Counted from the first letter of the stretch, positions 23,652 to 33,608 are shown. The stretch is DNA of 64,000 nucleotides from Halobacillus_A sp043497005 (GCF_043497005.1 NZ_JBIEKE010000003.1:248001-312000), one strand, 5' to 3'. Made by a program: numbers and translations. The notes: generated by a model not told the origin, from the letters alone.

Positions 23652-25600
23652 ATTATCACCTCCTTTAATTTGATTTGTTTTAAGAATCTATAAATGATTA
23701 AACATCTCATCAATACCTTAAAATCAAAGTCAAAAATCAATTCAGGTTTTGGCTCCCGTTTAACTCTGTTAAATGAGTGACTTAATACTTTCAAGTCAAC
23801 ATATTCACCCATAATAGGATCTTTAAGTAAAGTTTTAATTTCACCCTTAAAGACACTCCACTCAGGAGCCATTCTTAACACTCCATCTGCACCTTGTACA
23901 CCACGGTATTTAGAATTCAATCGGACATTATCAGGTAATATACCTTTAGTAGATCTGCGAACGATAGAACGTCCAACCCCTTTTTGGACATACTGTGAAT
24001 CCGGTAGTGATAAGCAAAACTGAATAACGCGCACATCATTCGTTGGATCACGGTTCCATAAACAATGCTGTAGAGAGAGCTTTGTAGCGCTAGTACCGTT
24101 TCCCCAATAGTAAAGCTTTTTAAATTGATTGAATCTCGCTTCATACGTGTCAGGGATCATTTCTCCAGTAATGCTGATATTTTCTGCTCTAAGACGATCA
24201 AATACACCAGTTCTATCAGCAAAATCTTGGCTAATAACCATAGGAAAAGAATAGGATTCCATACTATTTAGTTTATTATTTATGGTGGGAAAAGCTCTTT
24301 TTAATAAAATAGAGAGAGTTTTTCTATTACCAGTTTCCTTAACAAATCTATATTGGTTTATTTCTTTAATAAGATTGACCCATTTGAATCTTTTCAATAG
24401 TTTAGTGTAATAATCAAGCGGGCTTCCCCACGATATCGTATAGTTCCCTCGCGCTCCGTTTAGTAAAGTACTAACCCCCTGTTTACCAGCCATTTTATAT
24501 ATTCCAGACATCCAATACGAATTACCAAAAAATTTATAAGGCATCTCTAGGGTGTCCAGCCAATAATTCATATCTGTTAAAGGACTATCATGTCGAAAAC
24601 TGAAATAATTGTCATTAATATTTCCAACGTGCTTTACAGTGGAGTGGATAAATGGTCTTTCGTCTGCTATTCTGCTTTTCGGAGTCCAATCGTTAAAATT
24701 ATCAATGGGGACATAACTAAATGTGTGCAGGGTTTTACCTTTGGCTTTTAAGGAATTAGCAGCGAACCCTGCAACTGTTCCAGAATCTAATCCTCCACTT
24801 AAATGAGCACCCACTTCCTTAGTAGATCTTAACCTTGCATCCACCGCTTCATTAAATACTTCTCTAAACGCTTCTTCGTATTCTTCATTAGAATTTAACC
24901 TTAGCTTCTTAATTGAATTGAAATGATCATATTTCTTAAAGGATGTTTTCAATTTAGTTATTGTAATAGTATGTGAAGGTGGGATTTGATTAACTTGATT
25001 GTAGACTGTTGAAAACAAATCTACAGAGTTAAACATATCAGGAATCGCCAGATAATCAGCTATCCAGTCTTCGTTAATATCCCTTTCTACATAAGGTAAG
25101 GCTAGTAGTGGATGAATTGTGGTACAAAAAGCAGACCTATAGTGATCCTGAAAATAATACAACGTTCGAGATCCTGAAAAATCCCTAGCCCCAAATAGCT
25201 TCTTCTCTCGCTCATCCCAAATCATAAAAGCAAAATCACCTATTAAATACTTTGGAGAATCATCTCCCCATTTGTGATAAGCAAGTAAGATTAATTTACT
25301 GTCCGGCATATTTGTTCTAAGTGCTTTGCTCACACCTAAGGCATTAAATAATTCTTCACGGTTATCAATAATAGCATCAGCTGTTATACATAATTTTCGG
25401 TCTGAATCATAAAATGGTAACTTCTCACCCACCTGTTCAGGAGTAATCCATTGAGCATGGCAGCCTAAGAAGATATTGTGATCATGCCACTTTTGCACAT
25501 CATCAGCAGGATATTTTTGTAACGATTCCATCATGGAATTACTATGCATCGTAGATATCGGATCATTATTAAAATTTAAAATTCCAGCAATAGCACTCAT
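23648..25600 (-). CDS. Lasso cyclase 1 (asparagine synthetase B-like C protein)
   Basis: The first gene of the lasso operon, 650 residues. It begins MSAIAGILNF, again without Cys2. It has GDFAFMIWDE near residue 120, the ATP loop SGGLDSGTV near 263, and the same C-terminal architecture as cyclase 2. The start is placed at ATG 25600 rather than GTG 25612, since GTGGGGA then lies at good distance and the N-terminus aligns with its paralogue. It is followed, with a 4-base overlap, by precursor 1. The order cyclase then precursor, repeated twice, suggests duplication of a C-A unit. Upstream lie three SinR-type boxes. Confidence 0.9.
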   Translation of the reverse strand: MSAIAGILNFNNDPISTMHSNSMMESLQKYPADDVQKWHDHNIFLGCHAQWITPEQVGEKLPFYDSDRKLCITADAIIDNREELFNALGVSKALRTNMPDSKLILLAYHKWGDDSPKYLIGDFAFMIWDEREKKLFGARDFSGSRTLYYFQDHYRSAFCTTIHPLLALPYVERDINEDWIADYLAIPDMFNSVDLFSTVYNQVNQIPPSHTITITKLKTSFKKYDHFNSIKKLRLNSNEEYEEAFREVFNEAVDARLRSTKEVGAHLSGGLDSGTVAGFAANSLKAKGKTLHTFSYVPIDNFNDWTPKSRIADERPFIHSTVKHVGNINDNYFSFRHDSPLTDMNYWLDTLEMPYKFFGNSYWMSGIYKMAGKQGVSTLLNGARGNYTISWGSPLDYYTKLLKRFKWVNLIKEINQYRFVKETGNRKTLSILLKRAFPTINNKLNSMESYSFPMVISQDFADRTGVFDRLRAENISITGEMIPDTYEARFNQFKKLYYWGNGTSATKLSLQHCLWNRDPTNDVRVIQFCLSLPDSQYVQKGVGRSIVRRSTKGILPDNVRLNSKYRGVQGADGVLRMAPEWSVFKGEIKTLLKDPIMGEYVDLKVLSHSFNRVKREPKPELIFDFDFKVLMRCLIIYRFLKQIKLKEVIM

Positions 25601-25632
25601 AGGAATCCCCACTTTTTTATAAATAAATTAAA

Positions 25633-25648
25633 TTCTTTATAACGAACG
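25633..25648. promoter_or_regulatory. SinR-type box near the lasso operon start (proximal, imperfect)
   Basis: On the minus strand GTTCGTTATAAAGAAT, a one-base variant of the GTTCTTTATAAAGAAC palindrome, about 33 bases upstream of cyclase 1. It could block the ribosome-site region or act with the two distal boxes. Confidence 0.45.
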
Positions 25649-25704
25649 ATTGTGTGTAATAATTTGTTTATTACAGTATTTAAATCACGTTTCACATACT
25701 TTCA

Positions 25705-25719
25705 TTCTATATAAAGAAC
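25705..25719. promoter_or_regulatory. SinR-type box upstream of the lasso operon (central)
   Basis: On the minus strand GTTCTTTATATAGAA: two inverted GTTCTWT half-sites, 15 of the 16 bases of the box in the eps promoter at 55435-55450. The half-site matches the published B. subtilis SinR consensus GTTCTYT. A clear -35/-10 pair could not be fixed here. Confidence 0.65.
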
Positions 25720-25727
25720 TTATCATA

Positions 25728-25741
25728 CTTTTATAAAGAAC
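25728..25741. promoter_or_regulatory. SinR-type box upstream of the lasso operon (distal)
   Basis: On the minus strand GTTCTTTATAAAAG; the left half is a perfect SinR half-site, and the right half is degenerate. It is centred 22 bases from the central box, about two helical turns, which favours side-by-side binding. Confidence 0.55.
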
Positions 25742-25811
25742 ACAATATTAAAAACTAATATTTCTTGTTATTTTTTCAAAATTTGCACAAATAATATAGA
25801 ATATAAAACAT

Positions 25812-25840
25812 GAAAAAAAGTACTGAGATTTCAGTACTCT
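25812..25840 (-). terminator. Intrinsic terminator after the beta-helix gene
   Basis: AGTACTGA and TCAGTACT form an 8-bp stem with a 4-base loop, followed on the minus strand by TTTTTTT. It separates the surface-protein pair from the lasso operon. The remaining 25613-25811 is AT-rich promoter territory of the lasso operon. Confidence 0.88.
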
Positions 25841-25859
25841 CTTTCATGTTTTAAATACT

Positions 25860-28460
25860 TCAATCTGCAATTAGACCGTACGGTTTAAAGACAGCTTTTT
25901 GACTTTTATATTCCCAAGTAACCTCCCCATCTTCCTCATTTCCCGATGTGTGTGTCGGAGCTGAACCGGATGAGGTCCCTGCATTCACTGCTTCATAAAC
26001 AAGGCCGTTATGGTGGATTATACTTCCAGCATTATAATTCGTAGAAGGCTGCCAACTTAAATCAGTTGCTGTCCCCTCCTGGATACAAATCCACCCTATA
26101 TACCCGCCAGGCTCTAAGTTTGCCTCTTCTAACTTTTGTCTATATCTAAAGTATCCCGACGTGGGTGCTGAAGAAACAATAAAGTAAGGATCTTTAATTC
26201 CATTGATCAAATTATTACATAATATAAGATTTTGGTTGTTAGGATTTATCGTTGTGTTTTCTAAAACATTATCCCTAAACTGAAAATCAGGTATCGGGAA
26301 TTCCGATAAAGGCATGACTTGCATTGATAAACCTGACGAAGTAAAAGTATTGTCTTTTACAAGAAACTTTTCACATGAAACAAATCGTGAAGTAAGCAGC
26401 GAGATAATATTGTCTGGATTATCATCGGAAGGGGCCATATTAAAGCGGTTATTAATAAATTCCACTTTCCCATTCATATCACGAAAATATACAAATCTAT
26501 TCTGAGTACTGTTAATCTCACACTGTTCAAACCTTAAAAGGTCCATTGGTTGATCATAGCTTGCGAAAAATTGTGCTTCATTAAATATACAGTCTTTGAA
26601 TTCATATTTGTAACCACTTGAATTAACTCTGAATTGTAATGGTGAATCCAGGTCTGCACAGTCAAAGTAGCACCCTCTATACATGCCTGGAGCAATAGTT
26701 ACCCCTAATGTTCCAGGTATAATCTTTAAAAAATTGTTGATAAACATCCAACCATTTTGATCTGAATAATTGTAGATTCGTGCTTCATCTAAAATATTGT
26801 CTTGAATCATCTGAGGAGTTCCCGAAGTCTGTAAATTATTACTATCACTTGAATCCGAAATGTTATTGGAATCTCTAAAAAAATAATTTGAATTCACTAG
26901 CGATGTATAAGCTATTTTTTTATCTAAGCCTAAAGAACTGTTATAGAAATAATTATTGCTAATTAGATGTCTCCCTGAACTCCTTGAACCGACTGAAGAG
27001 TGAAACATTGTATTTCCGCTAAAAAGTGCTTCCCCCTGAAGATCCCAGCTAGAAGAATTAATGATATTATCTTTTATATGAACTTGCCTGCACTCACCCC
27101 AGACAGTACTTTGCCCCAACCTTTCCATATAATTGCCATAGAAGTAAACATGTTGCGTGCTAACAAATGCAACTCCAATTCTGGAATCATAAAAGTGATT
27201 ATTGTAGATTCTAATGTTTTGGTTTAACCCGTAACCATCCTCCACATCTATAATACAACCTGGAGAAGCTCCCCTGATGTGGTGAATTTTATTTTCGCTA
27301 ATATACAAATGCTTCCCTGTGGGAACGACTCCACATCTGCGAGCATGATGAAGATCACATTTTTCAATATATACATACCTTGGACATAAAGATACACATA
27401 AACTTAACGCTGTTCCATCTTCGTCTGACGGAAGTGTACCTTGATAGTAAGACAACTTGATCTTTGTAGCACCTTCAGGGATTTCAATATCATCAAATAC
27501 TTTAGCCCTCGTTAAGGAATCAACAAAGTTGTTATTTTCATCATAAAAAATGACATCAAAGGTTTCACTCTCTATATCACGGCCAAAATCTCCCCAACTA
27601 TTCCCACATACGTTAAAAAAACCATAATTATTAATGGCTGCATTTGGTAAAGAGATATAACCATTGCTTCTAATCCTTGAAGATTCGCTTACCAATTCAC
27701 CATTATTCGTATTAATACTCCCTTGCTCCCAATGATCAAATGCCCTCATATCGTAGAAATTAGGTAACGCTTCTGTATAGATACAGTCACCTGTAAAATT
27801 GTAGATATTAAGAAAGTCGATATGAATATATCTTGAGTGGTGTTCGACTGTAATCCCCATCCCCCACTCGTGAGTTCCTGAGACAGTTTCATAATCGTGA
27901 GTGTATCTATCGCCTTCAATTTCTCCATTGGTTATCCTAATAAAATCAGAGTTATTTTCAATCAAGATAACAGTATACCTTTCAAGACCATTATCCTGTA
28001 TACGAAGTTTTGAGCCACCTAAGTTAAACGTCATTCGGCTGGGTATTAATATTGGATTATTTTCATCAATCAGATAAGTCCCATCCGGTAAAACAAATTC
28101 ATCGTACCCCATTTGACTTGCCCATTGAAGAGCATCATTTAAGTGTTGAGAAGTATTAACAGCATCTGTTCCCTCGTTAGATACTTCCCATTTCTCTAAT
28201 TCAAGAGTATAACTGTTGGTAATGTCGGGAACAACCTTCCAACTACCGTTTTGATATGCAATTAGTCCTCGCTCATTAACATCACTAAAATCAACATCCT
28301 TAATATCTTCTATTGAAAAGTCTGCGAACTTTTGGTCAATACCTGCTAATTTACTCTGTAGGTTTTGAGTCTCATTTACATACACAGCTTTTGAAACAGT
28401 TAAAGGATAAATAAACTTGTCATCACAATTATCTTTTAAGCGATTAATTTTCCCTAGCAC
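25860..28460 (-). CDS. Large right-handed beta-helix (tailspike/pectate-lyase-like) protein
   Basis: An 866-residue protein without a signal peptide. The N-terminus (KFIYPLTVSKAVYV then LQSKLAGID) resembles the trimerising entry of phage baseplate or tailspike proteins. From about residue 105 to 780 it reads as parallel beta-helix coils (SQHLNDALQWASQMGYDEFV, then repeated NN-F-N, IYNNHFYDS, FINNRF). Near the C-terminus STNYNAGSIIHHNGLVYEAV resembles a chitin/carbohydrate-binding module. Such proteins bind or cut polysaccharides. Its place beside the eps locus suggests action on the cell's own matrix or capsule, or a phage remnant. It starts 15 bases after the FN3/LamG-like gene. The catalytic residues are unknown and the export route is unclear. 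Confidence 0.68.
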   Translation of the reverse strand: MLGKINRLKDNCDDKFIYPLTVSKAVYVNETQNLQSKLAGIDQKFADFSIEDIKDVDFSDVNERGLIAYQNGSWKVVPDITNSYTLELEKWEVSNEGTDAVNTSQHLNDALQWASQMGYDEFVLPDGTYLIDENNPILIPSRMTFNLGGSKLRIQDNGLERYTVILIENNSDFIRITNGEIEGDRYTHDYETVSGTHEWGMGITVEHHSRYIHIDFLNIYNFTGDCIYTEALPNFYDMRAFDHWEQGSINTNNGELVSESSRIRSNGYISLPNAAINNYGFFNVCGNSWGDFGRDIESETFDVIFYDENNNFVDSLTRAKVFDDIEIPEGATKIKLSYYQGTLPSDEDGTALSLCVSLCPRYVYIEKCDLHHARRCGVVPTGKHLYISENKIHHIRGASPGCIIDVEDGYGLNQNIRIYNNHFYDSRIGVAFVSTQHVYFYGNYMERLGQSTVWGECRQVHIKDNIINSSSWDLQGEALFSGNTMFHSSVGSRSSGRHLISNNYFYNSSLGLDKKIAYTSLVNSNYFFRDSNNISDSSDSNNLQTSGTPQMIQDNILDEARIYNYSDQNGWMFINNFLKIIPGTLGVTIAPGMYRGCYFDCADLDSPLQFRVNSSGYKYEFKDCIFNEAQFFASYDQPMDLLRFEQCEINSTQNRFVYFRDMNGKVEFINNRFNMAPSDDNPDNIISLLTSRFVSCEKFLVKDNTFTSSGLSMQVMPLSEFPIPDFQFRDNVLENTTINPNNQNLILCNNLINGIKDPYFIVSSAPTSGYFRYRQKLEEANLEPGGYIGWICIQEGTATDLSWQPSTNYNAGSIIHHNGLVYEAVNAGTSSGSAPTHTSGNEEDGEVTWEYKSQKAVFKPYGLIAD

Positions 28461-28475
28461 ATCTTCACCCCTGGA

Positions 28476-29396
28476 TTAGTCGATCTCAACAAAGCTGTGA
28501 GATCCATTTATTGAAGCATCATGACCATTGCCTGATTGATCCAAAACATTGCCTTCCGAAGTATCATATTCAGCAATTAATACATCATCATGAAAAACTT
28601 CAATATTATAGATATTTCCCGGCATTGAATTAGAGCTATTCGAGCCAAATAAGGTAAAGCTGCCACTTTTTGGTGTACTTAAATAATGTGCAATTTCACA
28701 ATATTCTCCAATTGGAACGTAGTTACCTAAGTTACCCGGAATTTCATTTCCGTTAATTACAATTTTTTCTATATTTCGTTTAGCTCCTGACATGACTGAG
28801 TAACTTCCAGAACCTGAATAAAATAAATCTCCGTTATCCTTAACTGAAATAAGTGCATTTACCACAATTTTATTGTACAGCGGAAGAGAAGACGGTGCCC
28901 TAAAGAAGCTATCGACTCCTGACATTTGCAAGTAAAATTCTACAGAAGCTGTTCTTACTGTAAAACTAACCCCTGAAGACTCATTGTTATCTTGGTCAAC
29001 TGCTTTAATAAAAAATGTGTACTCTGTATCAGCATTTAAAGATGTAACTTGAAAGCTTAAGGATGAAGTTGTTCCTAACAAGTTCTCTTGCAAATATATG
29101 TTATATTCTTTAACGTCACTGGAATTGCTAGCAGTCCAGTGCAAAGTCAGGCTTTCTTGGAGTACATTTGTAACATAGATATTATCCACTTCATTAGGTG
29201 GCTGTGAGTCCTCTATTTCCACCAATTCTGATCCTTCCACCCAGTTTAAAGTAGAAATATCATTACATACGGTTGAATCCAATTCCTCTTCTGTAATGTT
29301 AAAATTATTATTTGTAATGCTCCCATTTTTGTCTGAAATTTCTTTATCTGTTTTGCCTTTGTTCAACCAATCAGTTACAGAATTTAAAATTCTCAT
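28476..29396 (-). CDS. FN3 plus LamG-like protein paired with the beta-helix protein
   Basis: A 306-residue protein with no signal peptide. Residues about 67-150 fit a fibronectin type III domain (PPNEVDNIYVTNVLQESLTL, then LNADTEYTFFIKAVD). The C-terminal 150 residues form a beta-rich, concanavalin/LamG-like region ending DQSGNGHDASINGSHSFVEI, a sequence style common in phage tail fibres and adhesins. The N-terminal 40 residues are charged and Asn-rich. It is the upstream partner of the beta-helix gene, 15 bases apart. The pair could be phage-derived or a surface-binding complex; neither has recognisable sorting or anchoring signals. The 29397-29585 gap has no gene and should carry the promoter. 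Confidence 0.65.
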   Translation of the reverse strand: MRILNSVTDWLNKGKTDKEISDKNGSITNNNFNITEEELDSTVCNDISTLNWVEGSELVEIEDSQPPNEVDNIYVTNVLQESLTLHWTASNSSDVKEYNIYLQENLLGTTSSLSFQVTSLNADTEYTFFIKAVDQDNNESSGVSFTVRTASVEFYLQMSGVDSFFRAPSSLPLYNKIVVNALISVKDNGDLFYSGSGSYSVMSGAKRNIEKIVINGNEIPGNLGNYVPIGEYCEIAHYLSTPKSGSFTLFGSNSSNSMPGNIYNIEVFHDDVLIAEYDTSEGNVLDQSGNGHDASINGSHSFVEID

Positions 29397-29585
29397 TTAA
29401 CCTCTCCCACATCCTTTTGAACCAATTAGTTTCAGTATATGAATGCAGCGGTTATATGAGAATTATTTTTAACTATGACAAGCCTATCCTTTATCCATTA
29501 AATTGTGAATTAATGACAATATAATAGGTATACCTAAAAATTATAATTAAGGTAATAAATATTCATCTTTATTATAATATGGTGA

Positions 29586-31364
29586 CTACATTACTGATTT
29601 CTTTTGTTTAGATTGGGTAGAAACCAAATGGCCTCCATTAATTTCAAAAGTTGTATCACAATTTTTAATTGTACTTAGTCTGTGAGCTATAATAATTAAT
29701 GTTTTTTCACCTTTTAAACCATCAATCGCTTTCATAATTTCTTTTTCTGTTTCATTATCTAATGCGGAGGTGGCTTCATCCATAAATAAAATTTCCGGAT
29801 TATGATATAGAGCTCTAGCTATACCGATACGTTGGCGTTGACCGCCGGATAGCCTTACTCCATTCTCCCCTACCGTTGTATTTAACTGTTCGGGAAGGTC
29901 TTTCACAAACTCCTTTAACTGAGCTTGTTCTAATGCCCTCCAAACTTCTTTATCATTTATTTTTTCACATTCAATTCCAAAAGCTACATTTCCTCTGATG
30001 GTATCATCTGATAGATAAATAGATTGGGGAATATAACCAATTTTTTGCTGCCATAAAGATTTTTGACTCTTTAAGCTTTCTCCATCAATTTTTACTTCCC
30101 CTTTTTCAGGTTGTAATATCCCTAAAATTATATCAACTAATGTAGTCTTTCCAGCACCAGAGGGACCTACAAAAGCTACTGAATCTCCAATAGGAATATT
30201 TAGTGACACATTCTCTACGCAATAATTATCTTGTCCTGGATATTTAAAAGAAATCTTCTCTAATTTAATTAACTTTTTATAAGTTCTTTCTCCTCTATTA
30301 ATAACATCATTTCTAATTCCTAATTCACTTATAGAAGATTTATCATCTTTCTCTCCCAGTAAATCATTATAAACCACCGATAGAGCAGGTTGGCTGTATC
30401 TAATAGCAGTAACCATCGCTACTACACGTGTTATTGAAGGCATTAACCTAAATGCAGCCATAGCAAATAAGGCCATCGTTGATATAATTTCAGATGTATT
30501 CTTACCTTGAAGTATAATAATAACCATAGTAATAAGCACTACAAAAACTAGTAAAGTTTCTATAAATAATCGCGGGACTTGTTCTAACAATTTCATATAC
30601 CGACTATTGTTTGCTTTAATCTGACTTTGCCCTTTATATGCATTTATAAAAAAACTTTCTTTACCTGTTACCTTAACTACTTTACTTGCTCCCAAACCTT
30701 GGTTTACCCACTTGATCATCTTACCTGAAACTTTTTGCTGTTCATTACCTAAAGAAGATATTTTTTTTCGAAAAACTCTAAAGAAAATAAAAACGCTTAC
30801 ACTCAATAAAGTAAAAGCTGTTATTGTTGCAATTGGAGATGTTATAAATAGTAAAGTTAACACACAAACAATTACTAATATTTCAGTAAACAGTTGAAAA
30901 CTAGACATAATTATACCTTGAAATACTTTTGGTACTTCTGAATTAATATTTCTAAGTAAATCGGAAGTGTTACGTTTCAAATGAAAAGTATATGGTTTTG
31001 TCAGATATTCTTGAAATAAATCTGCTGACAATTTAACTTGCTGATTTAATATTACTCGAAATTGTGTGTAGTTAAACAATAATAAATATAAGTTTTTCGA
31101 TACAAATACTAATAAAAGTACGATAACTGAAAAAATAATAAATGTATTATTACTATTAAAATTAAACAAATCATATAAGTATCCAAGTATGAATTGGTCG
31201 TGTATTAGATCTGGACTAGTTACGATTCCTACAAAGGGTACAATTAAACCTATTCCTATGGTTTCTACTATTGCTGCAATTATCATCATTCCAAATAGTA
31301 ATAAAAACTTCTTTTTCTCATGTCTATTAAATAAAGTTTGTAATTTCCTAAAATTCTTTAACAT
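29586..31364 (-). CDS. PglK-like ABC transporter, candidate flippase for lipid-linked glycans
   Basis: A 592-residue fused half-transporter: six membrane helices within residues 15-310, then an ATPase with GPSGAGKTT (Walker A), LSGGQ, LFMDEATSALD (Walker B) and IAHRLS. The opening (LLLFGMMIIAAIVETIGIGL) is typical of the MsbA/PglK group found in glycan loci rather than of peptide exporters. PglK flips lipid-linked oligosaccharides. No Wzx-type flippase is seen anywhere in the eps locus, so this is the best candidate. It closes the AT-rich end of the locus, just after a decayed glycosyltransferase. Codon use is strongly AT-biased compared with the eps genes upstream. Confidence 0.75.
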   Translation of the reverse strand: MLKNFRKLQTLFNRHEKKKFLLLFGMMIIAAIVETIGIGLIVPFVGIVTSPDLIHDQFILGYLYDLFNFNSNNTFIIFSVIVLLLVFVSKNLYLLLFNYTQFRVILNQQVKLSADLFQEYLTKPYTFHLKRNTSDLLRNINSEVPKVFQGIIMSSFQLFTEILVIVCVLTLLFITSPIATITAFTLLSVSVFIFFRVFRKKISSLGNEQQKVSGKMIKWVNQGLGASKVVKVTGKESFFINAYKGQSQIKANNSRYMKLLEQVPRLFIETLLVFVVLITMVIIILQGKNTSEIISTMALFAMAAFRLMPSITRVVAMVTAIRYSQPALSVVYNDLLGEKDDKSSISELGIRNDVINRGERTYKKLIKLEKISFKYPGQDNYCVENVSLNIPIGDSVAFVGPSGAGKTTLVDIILGILQPEKGEVKIDGESLKSQKSLWQQKIGYIPQSIYLSDDTIRGNVAFGIECEKINDKEVWRALEQAQLKEFVKDLPEQLNTTVGENGVRLSGGQRQRIGIARALYHNPEILFMDEATSALDNETEKEIMKAIDGLKGEKTLIIIAHRLSTIKNCDTTFEINGGHLVSTQSKQKKSVM

Positions 31365-31415
31365 CTATTTCACTCCCGTAAGAAATGTTATTTCTTCAAC
31401 TAAAAATAGTAAGTC

Positions 31416-32403
31416 TCAGCTTAATAATTTTCCTATTTTAACTTTTAGCCTGATTAGATAATATACTAGCTTTTCCCTTCTTAACTGGCACATAATTTTC
31501 AATAACTTTGTAAATATAGAAGAACATAGGTAATACGGTATATCGTTAATAAATTCTCCCTCGTTAACTATTTTTGAGATCATTTGTAACTTTTTGTAGG
31601 TTGGAAGTGAACTATTCACAATATTTTCCAAAAGCAATAGTGTAATACCTACATATTGGTCCCTTATATTTTCTTGGGCACTAAATAAAATAACTTTAAT
31701 TCACAACACCTATCTAAGAAAAGCTACCTATTAAATACGATGTAATCATAAAATTATTCTCTAAAATTTTGAGTTAATGAATCTTCTCTTCTAACGAAAT
31801 AGTTATATAAAAGGTTGAGGAGTGAAAACTGGACTATTTAGTAAAGGTAGTAGCCTAAAATTTAAAATCATATAATCATATCTTCACTGTGATTTTTATC
31901 TTCATCGAACCCTTTATTGTGGTTACTAAATAATGATTTTTTGTATAACTTGTTTACACTAGAAACTAAGCTATATTTTTTTGTTTTACAATTGATGGTA
32001 TGATAATGTTTTTCTCAATATCAGGTTTACTATATAGTCCTTCTGCTTTAGTCCAAATAGATGATATGGTTTCTGTGTTATTAAAAAAATTCACTGTTCT
32101 AATAGGACAGACAATCATCTCAGCATCTTTTTCTTTAGCCATTAAATACATAATCTCACCATTAGCAATATCTAGTCCTCTATTCCTGGCAGAGGATACT
32201 CCAGCATTTTTTTGATGGACTACTATTACTCTATTGTCTTGTAATGCATACTTTTCACAAATTTCTCCGCAGTTATCTTCTGAACCATCATTAATAAGTA
32301 TAACTTCTATATCATAGAACGATTGGGTTAATATCGAATCTAAGCAAGCAGCCAAATATGGCTCAACATTATAAATTGGTACTAGAACACTAAAACTAGG
32401 CAT
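31416..32403 (-). pseudogene. Decayed family-2 glycosyltransferase
   Basis: The intact start encodes 145 residues beginning MPSFSVLVPIYNVEPYLAAC, a GT2 N-terminus. The expected segment with the metal-binding D-x-D is missing: ANGEI joins straight to MYLMAKEKDAEM, an in-frame deletion. After a run of seven A (31977-31983) the frame breaks. In a shifted frame the gene continues as YSLVSSVNKLYKKSLF and NHSEDMII, then stop-interrupted LLYNYFVRREDSLTQNF, and a final open piece at 31637-31416 ends REKLVYYLIRLKVKIG. Together these make one GT2 of about 330 residues. Loss of D-x-D makes it inactive even if the frame were restored. Confidence 0.82.
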
Positions 32404-32474
32404 GTATTGCTTTACTCCTCCTTTTTCGAACGAGCACCCTCATAACTAAGAATTATCCATATCATTAATTTTCA

Positions 32475-33608
32475 CTAAAATTGTACGTACTCAATTTGAT
32501 AATTTTTTAATTCCTTAATTTTCTTTAGAATCATTTCTTCCAGTTGGTCTTCATCAAAATCGATAATTACACCTTTCTTCTCAGGAACCAACTGTTCATA
32601 TGCTCCTGAGAATTTTGTGCTAATAATTGGTTTGTTAAAGCATATTGCTTCAGCTAAGGTAATACAGAATCCTTCATGACGCGATGGCTGAATATATATA
32701 TCGCAATCCTTCATATATGGATATGGATTAGCTTTTGCTCCCATCAATATAAAGTCTTCGCAAAGCCCATAATGTTCAATTAATTTTTCATAATTTTTAC
32801 GATCAATTCCTTCTCCTATACAATACCACCTAACATGAGTACCTTTTGCCTTCAATTTTGCAAGTACTTTTATAATTAAATCCTGGCCTTTTTCTCTACT
32901 GAGTCTTCCAACAGTCAGTAGTCTGATGCCATTAAAACCATCTTGAAATCCACTCCCTCTTTCAGCCATATCGTGAATAATATTTTTGGATATAACATTA
33001 GGAAATAAAAAGATTTTATGTGATATATTCGGTAATATTTCTTTTAACTTTTGTTGACTTTCTTTTGAGACTACAAAAATTTTATTGAATTCCCTATAAC
33101 TCTTTAGAGCATGTACAGGATTAAATCCTATTTTAGTGACATCAAAATGTATCCACTGGATCTTTTTGGTTGCTGCAACTTTATTTAAAATAAAATAGCT
33201 TATGAAGTCCATGGGACCTGCATAAGCTACAGCGATATCATATTCTTTATTGTCATAACGAATGTATTTAGCTAAATGCCTTAAATATATATCTTTATTT
33301 CTGAATATTTTCGATAAAAAATAGAAATAAGAAAAACTAAAAGATTTTAATATACTCCCCTCTTTCAATAATGAGATAGCTGTTTGTTTAGGAGGATGAT
33401 TTATCATCCGCTTTATTTTTGAAAAACCTTTTAGAACTTCTACTTCAACATACGGAGGTATATGTTTCAGAAATTCACCTTTTTCTTCCATCATTAAAAT
33501 CGTAATATCATACCTGTCTTCTGACATTTCAGAGATCATATTTAAAAGAGCTTTTTCTGTACCACCAATGTTCATGTTTTTAACCATAAAAATAACACTT
33601 CTTTTCAC
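32475..33608 (-). CDS. Family-4 glycosyltransferase
   Basis: A 377-residue GT-B protein. The N-terminus (VKNMNIGGTEKALLNMISEM) has the glycine loop of GT4 enzymes. The C-terminal Rossmann half has LTVGRLSREKGQDL near residue 228 and the E-x7-E region HEGFCITLAEAICF near 312, which hold the nucleotide sugar. It adds a sugar to the growing lipid-linked repeat at the cytoplasmic face. It lies 40 bases after the next GT4 in the AT-rich part of the locus. Donor and acceptor cannot be predicted. Confidence 0.85.
   Translation of the reverse strand: MKRSVIFMVKNMNIGGTEKALLNMISEMSEDRYDITILMMEEKGEFLKHIPPYVEVEVLKGFSKIKRMINHPPKQTAISLLKEGSILKSFSFSYFYFLSKIFRNKDIYLRHLAKYIRYDNKEYDIAVAYAGPMDFISYFILNKVAATKKIQWIHFDVTKIGFNPVHALKSYREFNKIFVVSKESQQKLKEILPNISHKIFLFPNVISKNIIHDMAERGSGFQDGFNGIRLLTVGRLSREKGQDLIIKVLAKLKAKGTHVRWYCIGEGIDRKNYEKLIEHYGLCEDFILMGAKANPYPYMKDCDIYIQPSRHEGFCITLAEAICFNKPIISTKFSGAYEQLVPEKKGVIIDFDEDQLEEMILKKIKELKNYQIEYVQF

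Noticed and set aside
25860..29396. A prophage
   Set aside because: Only two tail-like genes are present; no integrase, capsid, portal, lysis or attachment sites.
31189..31461. A 90-codon plus-strand frame opposite the ABC flippase
   Set aside because: It is antisense to a well-supported gene and the glycosyltransferase remnant.
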